Shown in pieces: positions 27,281 to 34,930 of a DNA stretch of 64,000 nt. The position numbers and the translations under genes are program-made. The DNA is from Oceanobacter mangrovi (GTDB lineage Bacteria; Pseudomonadota; Gammaproteobacteria; Pseudomonadales; Oceanobacteraceae): assembly GCF_019740315.1 (NCBI RefSeq), contig NZ_JAHXZR010000002.1:436001-500000 (forward strand), given 5' to 3'. The first letter of the stretch is position 1. The number at the start of each line of letters is the position of its first letter. Under the pieces are notes generated by a model. That model was given only the letters and a program-made list of their open reading frames with translations. It was not told the DNA's origin and ran no database searches.

Positions 27281-28660
27281 TCAGACCTCTCCGGAATTCC
27301 TCGACATAGTCGGATTGAGCTGGAATTCGGCTTTCACCAGTGTACCCCTCGCTTTGCGACTGCGAACACTAAACTTTCCTCCTAGCAATTCAACCCGCTC
27401 ACGCATGTTCATCAGGCCAATACCGCTGTTATCTTCCTCAAGGGTAAAACCGCTGCCGTTGTCGGCCATCACCAGAATGGCCTTGTTGGCGGTGGTGGTG
27501 ACGCTGAGCAGAATCTGGTTAGCCTGAGCATGTTTGCGAATATTGGTCAGAGCTTCCTGAACCACCCGGTAAATGGTCATTTCAATGGCGTCGGGCAGGC
27601 GCTCCATCGGCAGCCGGATACGACGGCGGGTGTGTACGGGCAACTGTTCTTCCAATTCATCCAGCAGGCCGTTCAGAGCTGCTTCCAGCCCCAGATCATC
27701 CAGCAGCACCGGTCTCAAATTATGGGAGATGCGGCGCACTTCCTGAATCGCGATGTTGAGCTGCTCCGCCGCCTTGGCGACATGCTCCAACGCTTTTTCC
27801 TGAGGCCACTGCTTTTCCACCAGATTGATACGCAACTTGGCCGATACCAGCAATTGATTAATGCCATCGTGTAATTCGCGGGCAAAGTTTCGACGCTGGA
27901 ATACCTGAAAAGTTACCGAGCGATTGGCCAATTGTTGCAGCCGCTGGTCGGCCATCTGGGTGGTGTGCATGTTCACCAGGGTGACAATCAGCACCACCAT
28001 CGACAGTGTCACGATCAGCAATATGGTGGAGGCCCAGAAGCTCTTGCGTACATTACTGGCGACCTTTTGCTCCATCAGCTGGATTTCCTTGGCGATGTCA
28101 TCCACGTACAAGCCCGTGCCGATCATCCAGCCCAGTTCGGGAATGCGGATTACGTAGGACAACTTGGTGACGTCGGAGCCTTTGGTCGGTTTGCGCCAGA
28201 AGTATTGGTAATAGCCGCCGCTGTTTCGGGAAACGTCGAGTAGCTCGCGAATGATGTAGTGGCCGTTCTCGTCCTGCAGATCATAGAGGTCGCGGCCTTC
28301 AAGTTCTGGCTGGGTCGGGTGAACCAGATTGACGCCTTCGGCGGTGTAAGCAAAGAAGTAGCCATCCGTGCCATAACGCATCCCACGCAGTTGGTGTTTT
28401 ATGCGGTATTCCACCTGTGAGCGTTCCATTCCAGCCTGCAGCTGTTCAAGAATCGGGGTGATCGAATTCATTGCCAATTGCACGTGATTTTTCAGCGCCT
28501 CACGGCGGCTGGTCATCAGGTTTTCCTGAAAAATGGCGACCTGTTGTTCTGCCATCTCCTTGGCCTGGCGCTGGTACAACCAGCTGATGGTCAGGCTGAG
28601 GGCGACCATCGGCAGGATAGTCAGCAGCAAGATTTTGGCCTTGAGAGATAACGCAGGCAT
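27281..28660 (-). CDS. Cache-domain sensor histidine kinase
   Basis: 459 residues. Membrane segments lie at about residues 8-28 and 207-230 and flank a periplasmic single-Cache domain (YGTDGYFFAYTAEGVNLVHP, then LGWMIGTGLYVDDIAKEI). The cytoplasmic HisKA_3 dimerisation helix has His264 in FARELHDGINQLL. The ATP-binding domain follows, with the N-box region YRVVQEALTNIRKHA, the DNGSGF motif and GIGLMNMRERVELLGG. Cache sensors of this kind usually detect small organic acids. The gene lies between its response regulator and the dctQM/dctP genes, so it probably senses the transported compound. Confidence 0.92.
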   Translation of the reverse strand: MPALSLKAKILLLTILPMVALSLTISWLYQRQAKEMAEQQVAIFQENLMTSRREALKNHVQLAMNSITPILEQLQAGMERSQVEYRIKHQLRGMRYGTDGYFFAYTAEGVNLVHPTQPELEGRDLYDLQDENGHYIIRELLDVSRNSGGYYQYFWRKPTKGSDVTKLSYVIRIPELGWMIGTGLYVDDIAKEIQLMEQKVASNVRKSFWASTILLIVTLSMVVLIVTLVNMHTTQMADQRLQQLANRSVTFQVFQRRNFARELHDGINQLLVSAKLRINLVEKQWPQEKALEHVAKAAEQLNIAIQEVRRISHNLRPVLLDDLGLEAALNGLLDELEEQLPVHTRRRIRLPMERLPDAIEMTIYRVVQEALTNIRKHAQANQILLSVTTTANKAILVMADNGSGFTLEEDNSGIGLMNMRERVELLGGKFSVRSRKARGTLVKAEFQLNPTMSRNSGEV

Positions 28661-28720
28661 GAAGAGTGTCGTCGCTGAGGTGGTTTTTTTGTTATATCGC
28701 CAGCAGCAATAAATGCAATA

Positions 28721-28741
28721 GGGCAGCCACTAAGGCTGCCC
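28721..28741 (-). terminator. Stem-loop downstream of dctM
   Basis: GGGCAGCC (28721-28728) and GGCTGCCC (28734-28741) form an 8-base stem 18 bases past the dctM stop. It separates the transporter operon from the kinase genes. Confidence 0.5.
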
Positions 28742-28758
28742 TTATACGGACGGAGTGA

Positions 28759-30048
28759 TCAGTCCAGCAGACCGAACCATTCCGGGAAGATCATGATAGC
28801 GATCACCACGCCAACCTGCATCAGGATGAATGGCATCACCCCGCGGTAGATGTCGGTGGTTTGTACCGATGGGGGCGCCACACCTTTCAGGTAAAAGAGG
28901 GCGAAACCAAACGGTGGTGTCAGGAATGACGTCTGCAGGTTCATTGCGATCAGGATGGCGAACCACAGTGGCGCAATGCCCAGCGCTTCAGCCACCGGAT
29001 ACAGAATCGGCACAATGATGAAGCTGATTTCGACGAAGTCGATAAAGAAGCCCAGTACCATGATGGCGATCATCGACAGAATCAGGAATCCAACCTCGCC
29101 ACCAGGCAGGTTGCTCAGCACTTCTTCAACGATGGCATCACCACCGGTGTAGGTGAAGGCCATGCTGAAAGCGGTTGCACCCAGCAGGATGGCAAACACC
29201 ATGGCGCTGATCTTGATGGTTTCCTTGGACGACTCGTAGAGCATTTTCCAGCTGAACTGGCCGTAAATAGCCGCCAGTGCTACCGCACCAATACCGCCCA
29301 GTGCGGATGATTCGGTTGGTGTGGCGATGCCAGCGAAGATTGAGCCGAGTACCACCAGAATCAGTGCCAATGGCGGAATGATTGCCTTAAGGGCATCAAT
29401 GTACATTTGCTTTTTGTTGATCGATGGATCAACCGGCAGTGCCGGGGCTGCTTCCGGTTTTACGAAGGAGTAAATCAGGATGTAGACCACATAAATACCG
29501 ATCAGCAACAGACCAGGGCCGACGGCAGCATGGAACAGGTCGCCAACCGGAATGCCCATTACGTCGCCAAGAATGATCAGGATGATGGACGGCGGAATGA
29601 TCTGACCTAAAGTACCGGAGGCACAAATAGTGCCGCAGGCCAGGCCCTTATCGTAGTTGTACTTCATCATGACGGGCAGCGAGATCAGGCCCATCGCTAC
29701 CACAGAAGCGCCAACCACACCGGTGGAGGCTGCCAGCAATGCGCCAACCAGTACGGTGGAAATGGCCAGGCCACCACGGACACCACCAAACAACTTGGCC
29801 ATGGCTTCCAGCAGCTGCTCGGCCAAACGGGTTTTCTGCAGAATGATGCCCATGAATACAAACAGCGGTACCGCCATCATGGTGACGTTTTCCATGATGC
29901 TCTGCACCCGGAAGGGCATAAAGGCGAAGATATCCGGGCCTTCGGCCAGCACACCAAAAATCAGTGCCACACCGCCAAAGGTGAACGCCACCGGGAAGCC
30001 GAACAACAGCATCACCAGGGCAACAATAAACATAATAATACCGATCAC
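28759..30048 (-). CDS. dctM: TRAP transporter large permease (DctM/FcbT3-like)
   Basis: 429 residues with about twelve transmembrane segments. Family features visible include the N-terminal FGFPVAFTFGGVALIFG, the AVPLFVFMG segment, ALLAASTGVVGASVVAMGLI, the conserved CASGTLGQIIPPSIILIILGD loop and IFAGIATPTESSALGGIGA in the second half. It forms the sodium-coupled channel of the transporter. Its start overlaps the stop of dctQ by 4 bases (ATGA). The sequence type matches the mannitol/chloroaromatic/2-oxoacid branch of TRAP permeases, in line with the binding protein. Confidence 0.93.
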   Translation of the reverse strand: MIGIIMFIVALVMLLFGFPVAFTFGGVALIFGVLAEGPDIFAFMPFRVQSIMENVTMMAVPLFVFMGIILQKTRLAEQLLEAMAKLFGGVRGGLAISTVLVGALLAASTGVVGASVVAMGLISLPVMMKYNYDKGLACGTICASGTLGQIIPPSIILIILGDVMGIPVGDLFHAAVGPGLLLIGIYVVYILIYSFVKPEAAPALPVDPSINKKQMYIDALKAIIPPLALILVVLGSIFAGIATPTESSALGGIGAVALAAIYGQFSWKMLYESSKETIKISAMVFAILLGATAFSMAFTYTGGDAIVEEVLSNLPGGEVGFLILSMIAIMVLGFFIDFVEISFIIVPILYPVAEALGIAPLWFAILIAMNLQTSFLTPPFGFALFYLKGVAPPSVQTTDIYRGVMPFILMQVGVVIAIMIFPEWFGLLD

Positions 30049-30575
30049 AGCGCAGCCCCCTTGTGATGCTCGTGTGTGATACCGCGCAGTTCGTTAATGG
30101 CGCCGAGAATCATGCCAACGCCAGAGATCGCAGTGGCAAAAAAGGCAACCGGGATAACGGATTTGATAATCCAGCGGGCAGGCAGGCCGCCGGGGTCGCC
30201 AGAGGTTTCACCCAGTGAGAACGCTTCGTGGGCAAAGCCGATACCGTAATAACCAACCAGGATGCAGAACGGAATCAGCAGAATCAGGCCGCCACCAATA
30301 TCAATCCAGTTTTTCCAGGATTGCGGCAGGCGTTCGTAAACCAGGTCAACGCGTACGTGACCTTCTTCTTTCAGGGTGTAGGGCACTGCCAGCATGAACA
30401 TGGCAGCAAACAGGTGCCATTCCATTTCCTGGGCGCCGATGTACACCACATTCAGGGCGTAGCGCAGCACAACGTCGATAAACACGTTGACCAGTAGCAG
30501 CAGAAACAGCGCGGCGGATACAACGCCGAGCAGATCGGAAAAGCGATTGATCGCTCGCTCCAGCCGAACCAGCAT
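30045..30575 (-). CDS. dctQ: TRAP transporter small permease (DctQ/FcbT2-like)
   Basis: 176 residues with four transmembrane segments. DctQ-type motifs are present: LLLVNVFIDVVLRYALN, the central GAQEMEWHLFAAMFMLAVPYTLKEEGHVRVDLVYERL, and a last helix before the C-terminal tail. It is the membrane scaffold partner of DctM and overlaps it by 4 bases. It lies 108 bases after dctP, with a hairpin in the gap. Confidence 0.92.
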   Translation of the reverse strand: MLVRLERAINRFSDLLGVVSAALFLLLLVNVFIDVVLRYALNVVYIGAQEMEWHLFAAMFMLAVPYTLKEEGHVRVDLVYERLPQSWKNWIDIGGGLILLIPFCILVGYYGIGFAHEAFSLGETSGDPGGLPARWIIKSVIPVAFFATAISGVGMILGAINELRGITHEHHKGAAL

Positions 30576-30638
30576 AATTTCTCCCTCCGGATATTCGGGA
30601 ATTTACAAAGACCCGGTGAGGGTCGTGGTGAAAGCAAG

Positions 30639-30660
30639 CCAGCGCCATGGTTGGCGCTGG
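30639..30660 (-). promoter_or_regulatory. Hairpin between dctP and dctQ
   Basis: CCAGCGCC (30639-30646) and GGCGCTGG (30653-30660) form a perfect 8-base stem directly after the dctP stop. Such hairpins after binding-protein genes often stabilise or attenuate the message, so that more binding protein than permease is made. Confidence 0.55.
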
Positions 30661-30683
30661 CGGCCGGACGGTATCGGATTTTG

Positions 30684-31760
30684 TTACTGGGCGATACTGT
30701 TCAGGTAAGCCTTGTCAGAAATATCGGTCCACGCGCGTACCTTTTTCAGGTAATCGGCCTGGGAATCGAGGATTTCCTTGGCCAGTGGATCTTCATTTGC
30801 TTTCTGGGTCAGCAGCTCATCATTGGCCTTGTGCATGGCAGCCATTACGTCAGCAGGGAAAGTCTTGATCTTGACATTTGGATAATCCTTGGCCAGTACT
30901 GCCAGGTTTTCCGCAGATTCATGATAAGACTGGATGTACATATCGTAAGCGGCAGTGCGCATGGCGACGCGAAGGATTTCCTGCAGGTCCTCTGGCAGTT
31001 TTTTCCAGGTGCGTTCGTTGACCAGGAATTGCAGTTCGGTCGCAGGCTCATGCCAGCCGGTGTAGTAGTAAGGCGCGATCTTGTGGAAACCCATACGCAA
31101 GTCCAGTGATGGACCAACCCATTCCAGAGCGTCGATTGTGCGACGTTCCAATGCGGTGTACAGCTCGCCCGGTGGGATGTTGGTTGGGCTGACACCCAAC
31201 TTGGCCAGAACTTCGCCAGCGAAGCCCGGAATACGCATTTTCAGGCCTTTCAGGTCGTCGAGGGATTTGATTTCTTTCTGGAACCAGCCACCCATCTGGT
31301 TGCCGGTGTTACCACCAGGGAAGCTCATCAGGCCGAATGGCTGATATACCTTCTGCATCAGTTCCATACCGCCGCCATGGTAGAACCAGGAGTACTGCTC
31401 AGGGGCAGTCATACCGAATGGCATGGTGGTGAAGTACAGGGTGTTTGGCACCTTGCCTTTCCAGTAGTAGGAAGCAGAGTGACCCATGTCGTATTGGCCG
31501 GCACGCACCATATCGAACACGCCGAATGGCGATTTGTGCTTGTTGGCAGAGTCAATGGTGATGATCAGACGGCCGTTGGACATTTTTTCTGCCATCGCAG
31601 CCATATTGCGCGGAGCGTCACCAAAAATAGGGAAGTCAGTTTGCCAGGTTTCGGCCATTTTCAGACGGTAAACCTTGTCCGCAGCCTGGGCGCCAGTAGC
31701 GACGACCAAACCGCACAGACCAGCCAGCAGGCCGCTCTTCAGTCTGGAGAGTTTAATCAT
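30684..31760 (-). CDS. dctP: TRAP transporter solute-binding protein, TakP-like
   Basis: 358 residues including a signal peptide (about MIKLSRLKSGLLAGLCGLV, cleavage after AQA). It resembles the 2-oxoacid/chloroaromatic type of TRAP binding protein (TakP, FcbT1). Visible signatures are the SASYYWKGKVPNTLYFTTMPFGM segment, PGGNTGNQMGGWFQKEI, the ligand-binding Arg in GLKMRIPGFAGEVLAKLG, and IDALEWVGPSLDLRMGFHK. It captures its ligand in the periplasm for DctQM. Start: ATG 31760 is preceded by AAGGAT at about 8 bases; longer readings lack a signal peptide. A 2-oxoacid ligand is probable but not certain. Confidence 0.9.
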   Translation of the reverse strand: MIKLSRLKSGLLAGLCGLVVATGAQAADKVYRLKMAETWQTDFPIFGDAPRNMAAMAEKMSNGRLIITIDSANKHKSPFGVFDMVRAGQYDMGHSASYYWKGKVPNTLYFTTMPFGMTAPEQYSWFYHGGGMELMQKVYQPFGLMSFPGGNTGNQMGGWFQKEIKSLDDLKGLKMRIPGFAGEVLAKLGVSPTNIPPGELYTALERRTIDALEWVGPSLDLRMGFHKIAPYYYTGWHEPATELQFLVNERTWKKLPEDLQEILRVAMRTAAYDMYIQSYHESAENLAVLAKDYPNVKIKTFPADVMAAMHKANDELLTQKANEDPLAKEILDSQADYLKKVRAWTDISDKAYLNSIAQ

Positions 31761-32208
31761 TTTGTTTTTATCCTTGATTTTAGGTCCAACACAATCAACG
31801 CAGGCGTATTGCCGACGCCAAATGAATAGTGGGCATCGAAATAGTGGTGCAGAGATTGTGAATGGGCCATTCGCAGGAATGCGGTACCTATACGTATTGC
31901 TGCGTAGATCGCCGCGCATTATAGGTATTAGTGCTAGGTAAAACTACTTAGGTAGTAGCTTGAGTGGTTGCCGGACAGATGATCGTGGGTATTTGGTCAG
32001 AGCAGACTAACCCTGATGGATACTGGTCTGTGGCCGAGGTGAGCTGTTGAAGCAGGGGCTTGTCAGGGTTAGCTGGCTAAGACACTGGTGGATAGGGTTT
32101 TGCGTATACGACTTTAGGGTAATTCTGATGATATGGCCGGATTTGTGGTGTTTGCTATTGGGGGCGGAAGGAGTTTGCGCCAGTCTGCGGAGGCTGGCGC
32201 TTTGCCTG
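31761..32208. promoter_or_regulatory. dctP upstream region with NarL-like heptamers
   Basis: This 448-base gap lies between dctP and the Lrp-type gene. A NarL-type heptamer TACCTAT lies at 31886-31892, with its reverse complement ATAGGTA at 31921-31927. Further TAGGTA hexamers lie at 31935-31940 and 31949-31954, the last inside a near-palindrome ACTACTTAGGTAGT (31943-31956). This is a plausible binding region for the adjacent response regulator. A hairpin, GCGCCAG/CTGGCGC, at 32177-32200 lies just past the Lrp-type gene stop. Confidence 0.45.
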
Positions 32209-32679
32209 TCAGATCAGTTTGGACTCCAGATCCTTGACGTCTTCCATGACCACAAAGGTGCTGGTCTGGGTGACGTAGGGCAGGGATGAAATTTTTTCAC
32301 CCAGCACTGCCCGGTAAGACTCCATGTCGGAGGTACGAATTTTCAGCAGGTAGTCAAACGTCGCCGCCGTCATATGGCACTGCTCAATCTCCGGTATGCC
32401 ACGGACTGCTTCATTAAAGGCATTCAAAGCCCGGGTGCGGGTGTCGCTGAGCGATACCTGCACGAAAGCAACATACTTGGTGCCGAGCTTCTTCTGGTCG
32501 ATTAATGCCATATAGCCAAGGATGTAGCCGTTTTCTTCCAGTCGCTTCATTCGGATCTGGCAAGGCGTCTTGGAAAGCCCGACGCGCGATGCCAGTTCGG
32601 TCACTGTGATGCGGCCGTTCTTTTGCAGTTCGCGCAAAATGGCCATGTCGAGTTTGTCGAGTTTTTCTGGAGAGTCCAT
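32209..32679 (-). CDS. putR: Lrp/AsnC-family regulator, probable PutR
   Basis: 156 residues. The N-terminal helix-turn-helix (LDMAILRELQKNGRITVTELASRVGLSKTPCQIRMKRLEENG) is followed by the ligand-binding RAM domain (YVAFVQVSLSD, then EIEQCHMTAATFDYLLKIRT). The gene is divergent from putP, with putA next. PutA here lacks a DNA-binding domain, so a separate proline-responsive regulator of the PutR type is expected, and Lrp-type PutR proteins are known activators of putA and putP. That role is inferred from context and the TPCQIRMKRLEENGYI segment. Confidence 0.85.
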   Translation of the reverse strand: MDSPEKLDKLDMAILRELQKNGRITVTELASRVGLSKTPCQIRMKRLEENGYILGYMALIDQKKLGTKYVAFVQVSLSDTRTRALNAFNEAVRGIPEIEQCHMTAATFDYLLKIRTSDMESYRAVLGEKISSLPYVTQTSTFVVMEDVKDLESKLI

Positions 32680-33141
32680 TTGCCTGCCGTTGTTGTGTTT
32701 GTTAGTCGGTTGGTAATGTCGTGCGGGATTTGCCAGTCATTCTAAATGCAAGGATTAAGACTTTTCCCCTAAAGAATAGGCTTTTGATGGGAAAAATTCC
32801 TTGATTCGGAAGAATATCAGGTGAAAGCAATGATTCAATTTTGCACCAGAAGAATGCAATGCCTAAATTTGTCCTGTTTTGTTGCACTTTAGTGATGCAT
32901 AAGTGAAAACTTCTTCCAGAATCGTAACTGTGGATCATCTGGCGCGTTTTTTTTGTATTTAAAAAGTATTTTCCCAGGAAAGTTTCTGAAATAGGAAATT
33001 CGCCCATCACTCCTGCATTAGTCTTTTCGACCCTCAGGCACGAACCTGTTAGCTTTACAAGCAAGGGTTAGATGTCTCTCGAGAATACGGTGTTCCGCAA
33101 GGCGCCAAAATTAATAACGAAAAAACGAAAGAGGACTATCC
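32680..33141. promoter_or_regulatory. putR-putP divergent promoter region with paired operators
   Basis: This 462-base, AT-rich gap lies between the divergent regulator and putP. Two copies of a TTGCA-N9-TGCAW dyad lie at 32841-32859 and 32882-32900, with starts 41 bases (about four helical turns) apart, as expected for cooperative Lrp-type binding. A 120-codon minus-strand frame crosses the region but has no protein-like features. GAAAGAGGA lies a few bases before the putP start. Confidence 0.5.
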
Positions 33142-34608
33142 ATGGTTACTTTGACGTTCATTATCTACCTGGCGGTGATGCTGGGTATCGGAATCGTCGC
33201 ATACCGTCGCACACAGGACTTGTCTGACTACGTGTTGGGTGGCCGTAATCTTGGCCCCATTCCCAGTGCCCTGAGCGCTGGCGCGTCTGACATGAGCGGT
33301 TGGTTGTTGCTGGGTCTGCCTGGCTACGCCATGAGCGCAGGTTACGGTGCTTTCTGGCTGGCTGGTGGCCTGCTGGTGGGTACCTGGGCTAACTGGTTGC
33401 TGGTTGCCCAGCGTTTGCGGGTTTACTCTCACCGTGCCGGTGATGCCCTGACTCTGCCTGCTTTCTTTGAAAAGCGTTTTGAAGACAACAGCCATGCACT
33501 GCGTGTGGTGTCTGCTTTCTTCGTACTGGTCTTCTTCCTGTTCTACACCAGTTCTGGCCTGGTGGCTGGCGGCAAACTGTTTGAAACCGTATTCGGTCTG
33601 GATTACCAGCTGGCTGTGGTTCTGGGCGCAGTTGCGGTTATTTCCTACACCATGTTTGGTGGTTTCCTGGCGGTAAGCTGGACTGACGTTGTACAGGGTC
33701 TGCTGATGGTTGGCGCCATGGTGCTGGTTCCGGTTATTGCGCTGTCTGAGACTGGTGGTATTGCTTCTACCTTTGACATTATCGCTGCCAAAAACCCAGA
33801 GCTGCTGGATGCCTTTACCAATGCTGATGGTTCTTCCATTACTCTGATTGGCACTCTGTCACTGCTGGGCTGGGGGCTGGGTTATTTTGGCCAGCCGCAC
33901 ATTCTGGCACGTTTCAAAGGCATCAAGAGCAAGGATCACGTTCCGGCAGCCCGCCGTATTGCGGTAGCATGGACTGGCGTTTCCATGGCTGGTTCTCTGG
34001 CGATTGGTTTGTTCGCAGTGGCCTACCTGAAAACCGATCTGGGTGACAACGAAACCGTTTTCATGGTGATGGTCAATGCGATTTTCCACCCGGTTGTTGC
34101 CGGTGTCCTGCTGGCGGCGATTCTGGCTGCCATCATGAGTACTGCGGATTCCCAGTTGCTGGTGTCTTCTTCCGCGCTGGCTGAAGACTTCTACAAAGCC
34201 CTGTTCCACAAGGATGCTTCTCCAGAGCGTCTGGTTAACATTGGCCGTTTCGCAGTAGTTGCGATTGCTGTAATTGCCACGTTGTTGGCGATGAATCCGG
34301 ATTCTGGCGTACTGGATCTGGTGTCTTATGCCTGGGCTGGTTTTGGTGCAGCCTTTGGCCCGGCCCTGATGCTGTCCTTGTACTGGAAGCGCATGACCCG
34401 TCAGGGTGCGCTGGCTGGCATCATTGTTGGCGGTGTCACTGTGGTGGTTTGGAAGCAGCTTGAAGGCGGTATTTTCGATCTGTATGAAATTATCCCGGGA
34501 GTGATTTTCGCAACCATCGCGGTTGTGTTGGCCTCTCTGGCAACCCGTGAGCCTTCCGGTTCAATCCAGAGCAAGTTCGATGAAGTGGTTGCCGAAGTGC
34601 GCAGCTGA
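33142..34608 (+). CDS. putP: Sodium/proline symporter
   Basis: 488 residues with about thirteen transmembrane helices, of the sodium/solute symporter family. PutP features are visible: SDYVLGGRNLGPIPSALSAG followed by ASDMSGWLLLGLPGYAM (sodium and proline binding helix), FFEKRFED, FFVLVFFLFYTSSGLVAGGK, MFGGFLAVSWTDVVQGLLM, and the STADSQLLVSSSALAEDFYK segment. It imports proline with sodium. GAGGA lies about 6 bases before the ATG. It is divergent from the Lrp-type regulator and followed by putA, so it supplies substrate for PutA. Confidence 0.96.
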   Translation: MVTLTFIIYLAVMLGIGIVAYRRTQDLSDYVLGGRNLGPIPSALSAGASDMSGWLLLGLPGYAMSAGYGAFWLAGGLLVGTWANWLLVAQRLRVYSHRAGDALTLPAFFEKRFEDNSHALRVVSAFFVLVFFLFYTSSGLVAGGKLFETVFGLDYQLAVVLGAVAVISYTMFGGFLAVSWTDVVQGLLMVGAMVLVPVIALSETGGIASTFDIIAAKNPELLDAFTNADGSSITLIGTLSLLGWGLGYFGQPHILARFKGIKSKDHVPAARRIAVAWTGVSMAGSLAIGLFAVAYLKTDLGDNETVFMVMVNAIFHPVVAGVLLAAILAAIMSTADSQLLVSSSALAEDFYKALFHKDASPERLVNIGRFAVVAIAVIATLLAMNPDSGVLDLVSYAWAGFGAAFGPALMLSLYWKRMTRQGALAGIIVGGVTVVVWKQLEGGIFDLYEIIPGVIFATIAVVLASLATREPSGSIQSKFDEVVAEVRS

Positions 34609-34668
34609 GTTCATGCCGAATGAGCTGTCGTTAATGCCGCTGGATCAGCTGGTGTAATGACTTTCCAG

Positions 34669-34694
34669 ACAGGGAGCCTTTGTGCTCCCTGTTT
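34669..34694 (+). terminator. Terminator after putP
   Basis: ACAGGGAGC (34669-34677) and GCTCCCTGT (34684-34692) form a 9-base stem followed by a short T-run. It separates putP from putA, suggesting that putA has its own promoter in the remaining AT-rich gap up to 34930, where no gene is seen. Confidence 0.6.
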
Positions 34695-34930
34695 GCGTTC
34701 TGGTCAGTGGCTGAATCGGGGGGTGATGAGTTGAAATTGCGAATTTCTGTGTGCTGTAAGACTAAGGTCTTGGTTTTCTAAAGACTAAAAAATAGCCGGA
34801 TAAAAGAATATAAGACTTTAATATTTAAAAAATGAAGTTCATAAGTCTGCATAAAGTGAAAGTTTAGGAAAAACGATTTTTTCTTGTAAGTAATATGTGG
34901 CCAACGTTTCATGTAAATGAGGGCTGTAGC

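Noticed and set aside
32702-33064. 120-codon minus-strand frame between putR and putP
   Set aside because: No ribosome-binding site and no recognisable features; it overlaps the AT-rich regulatory region with paired dyads.
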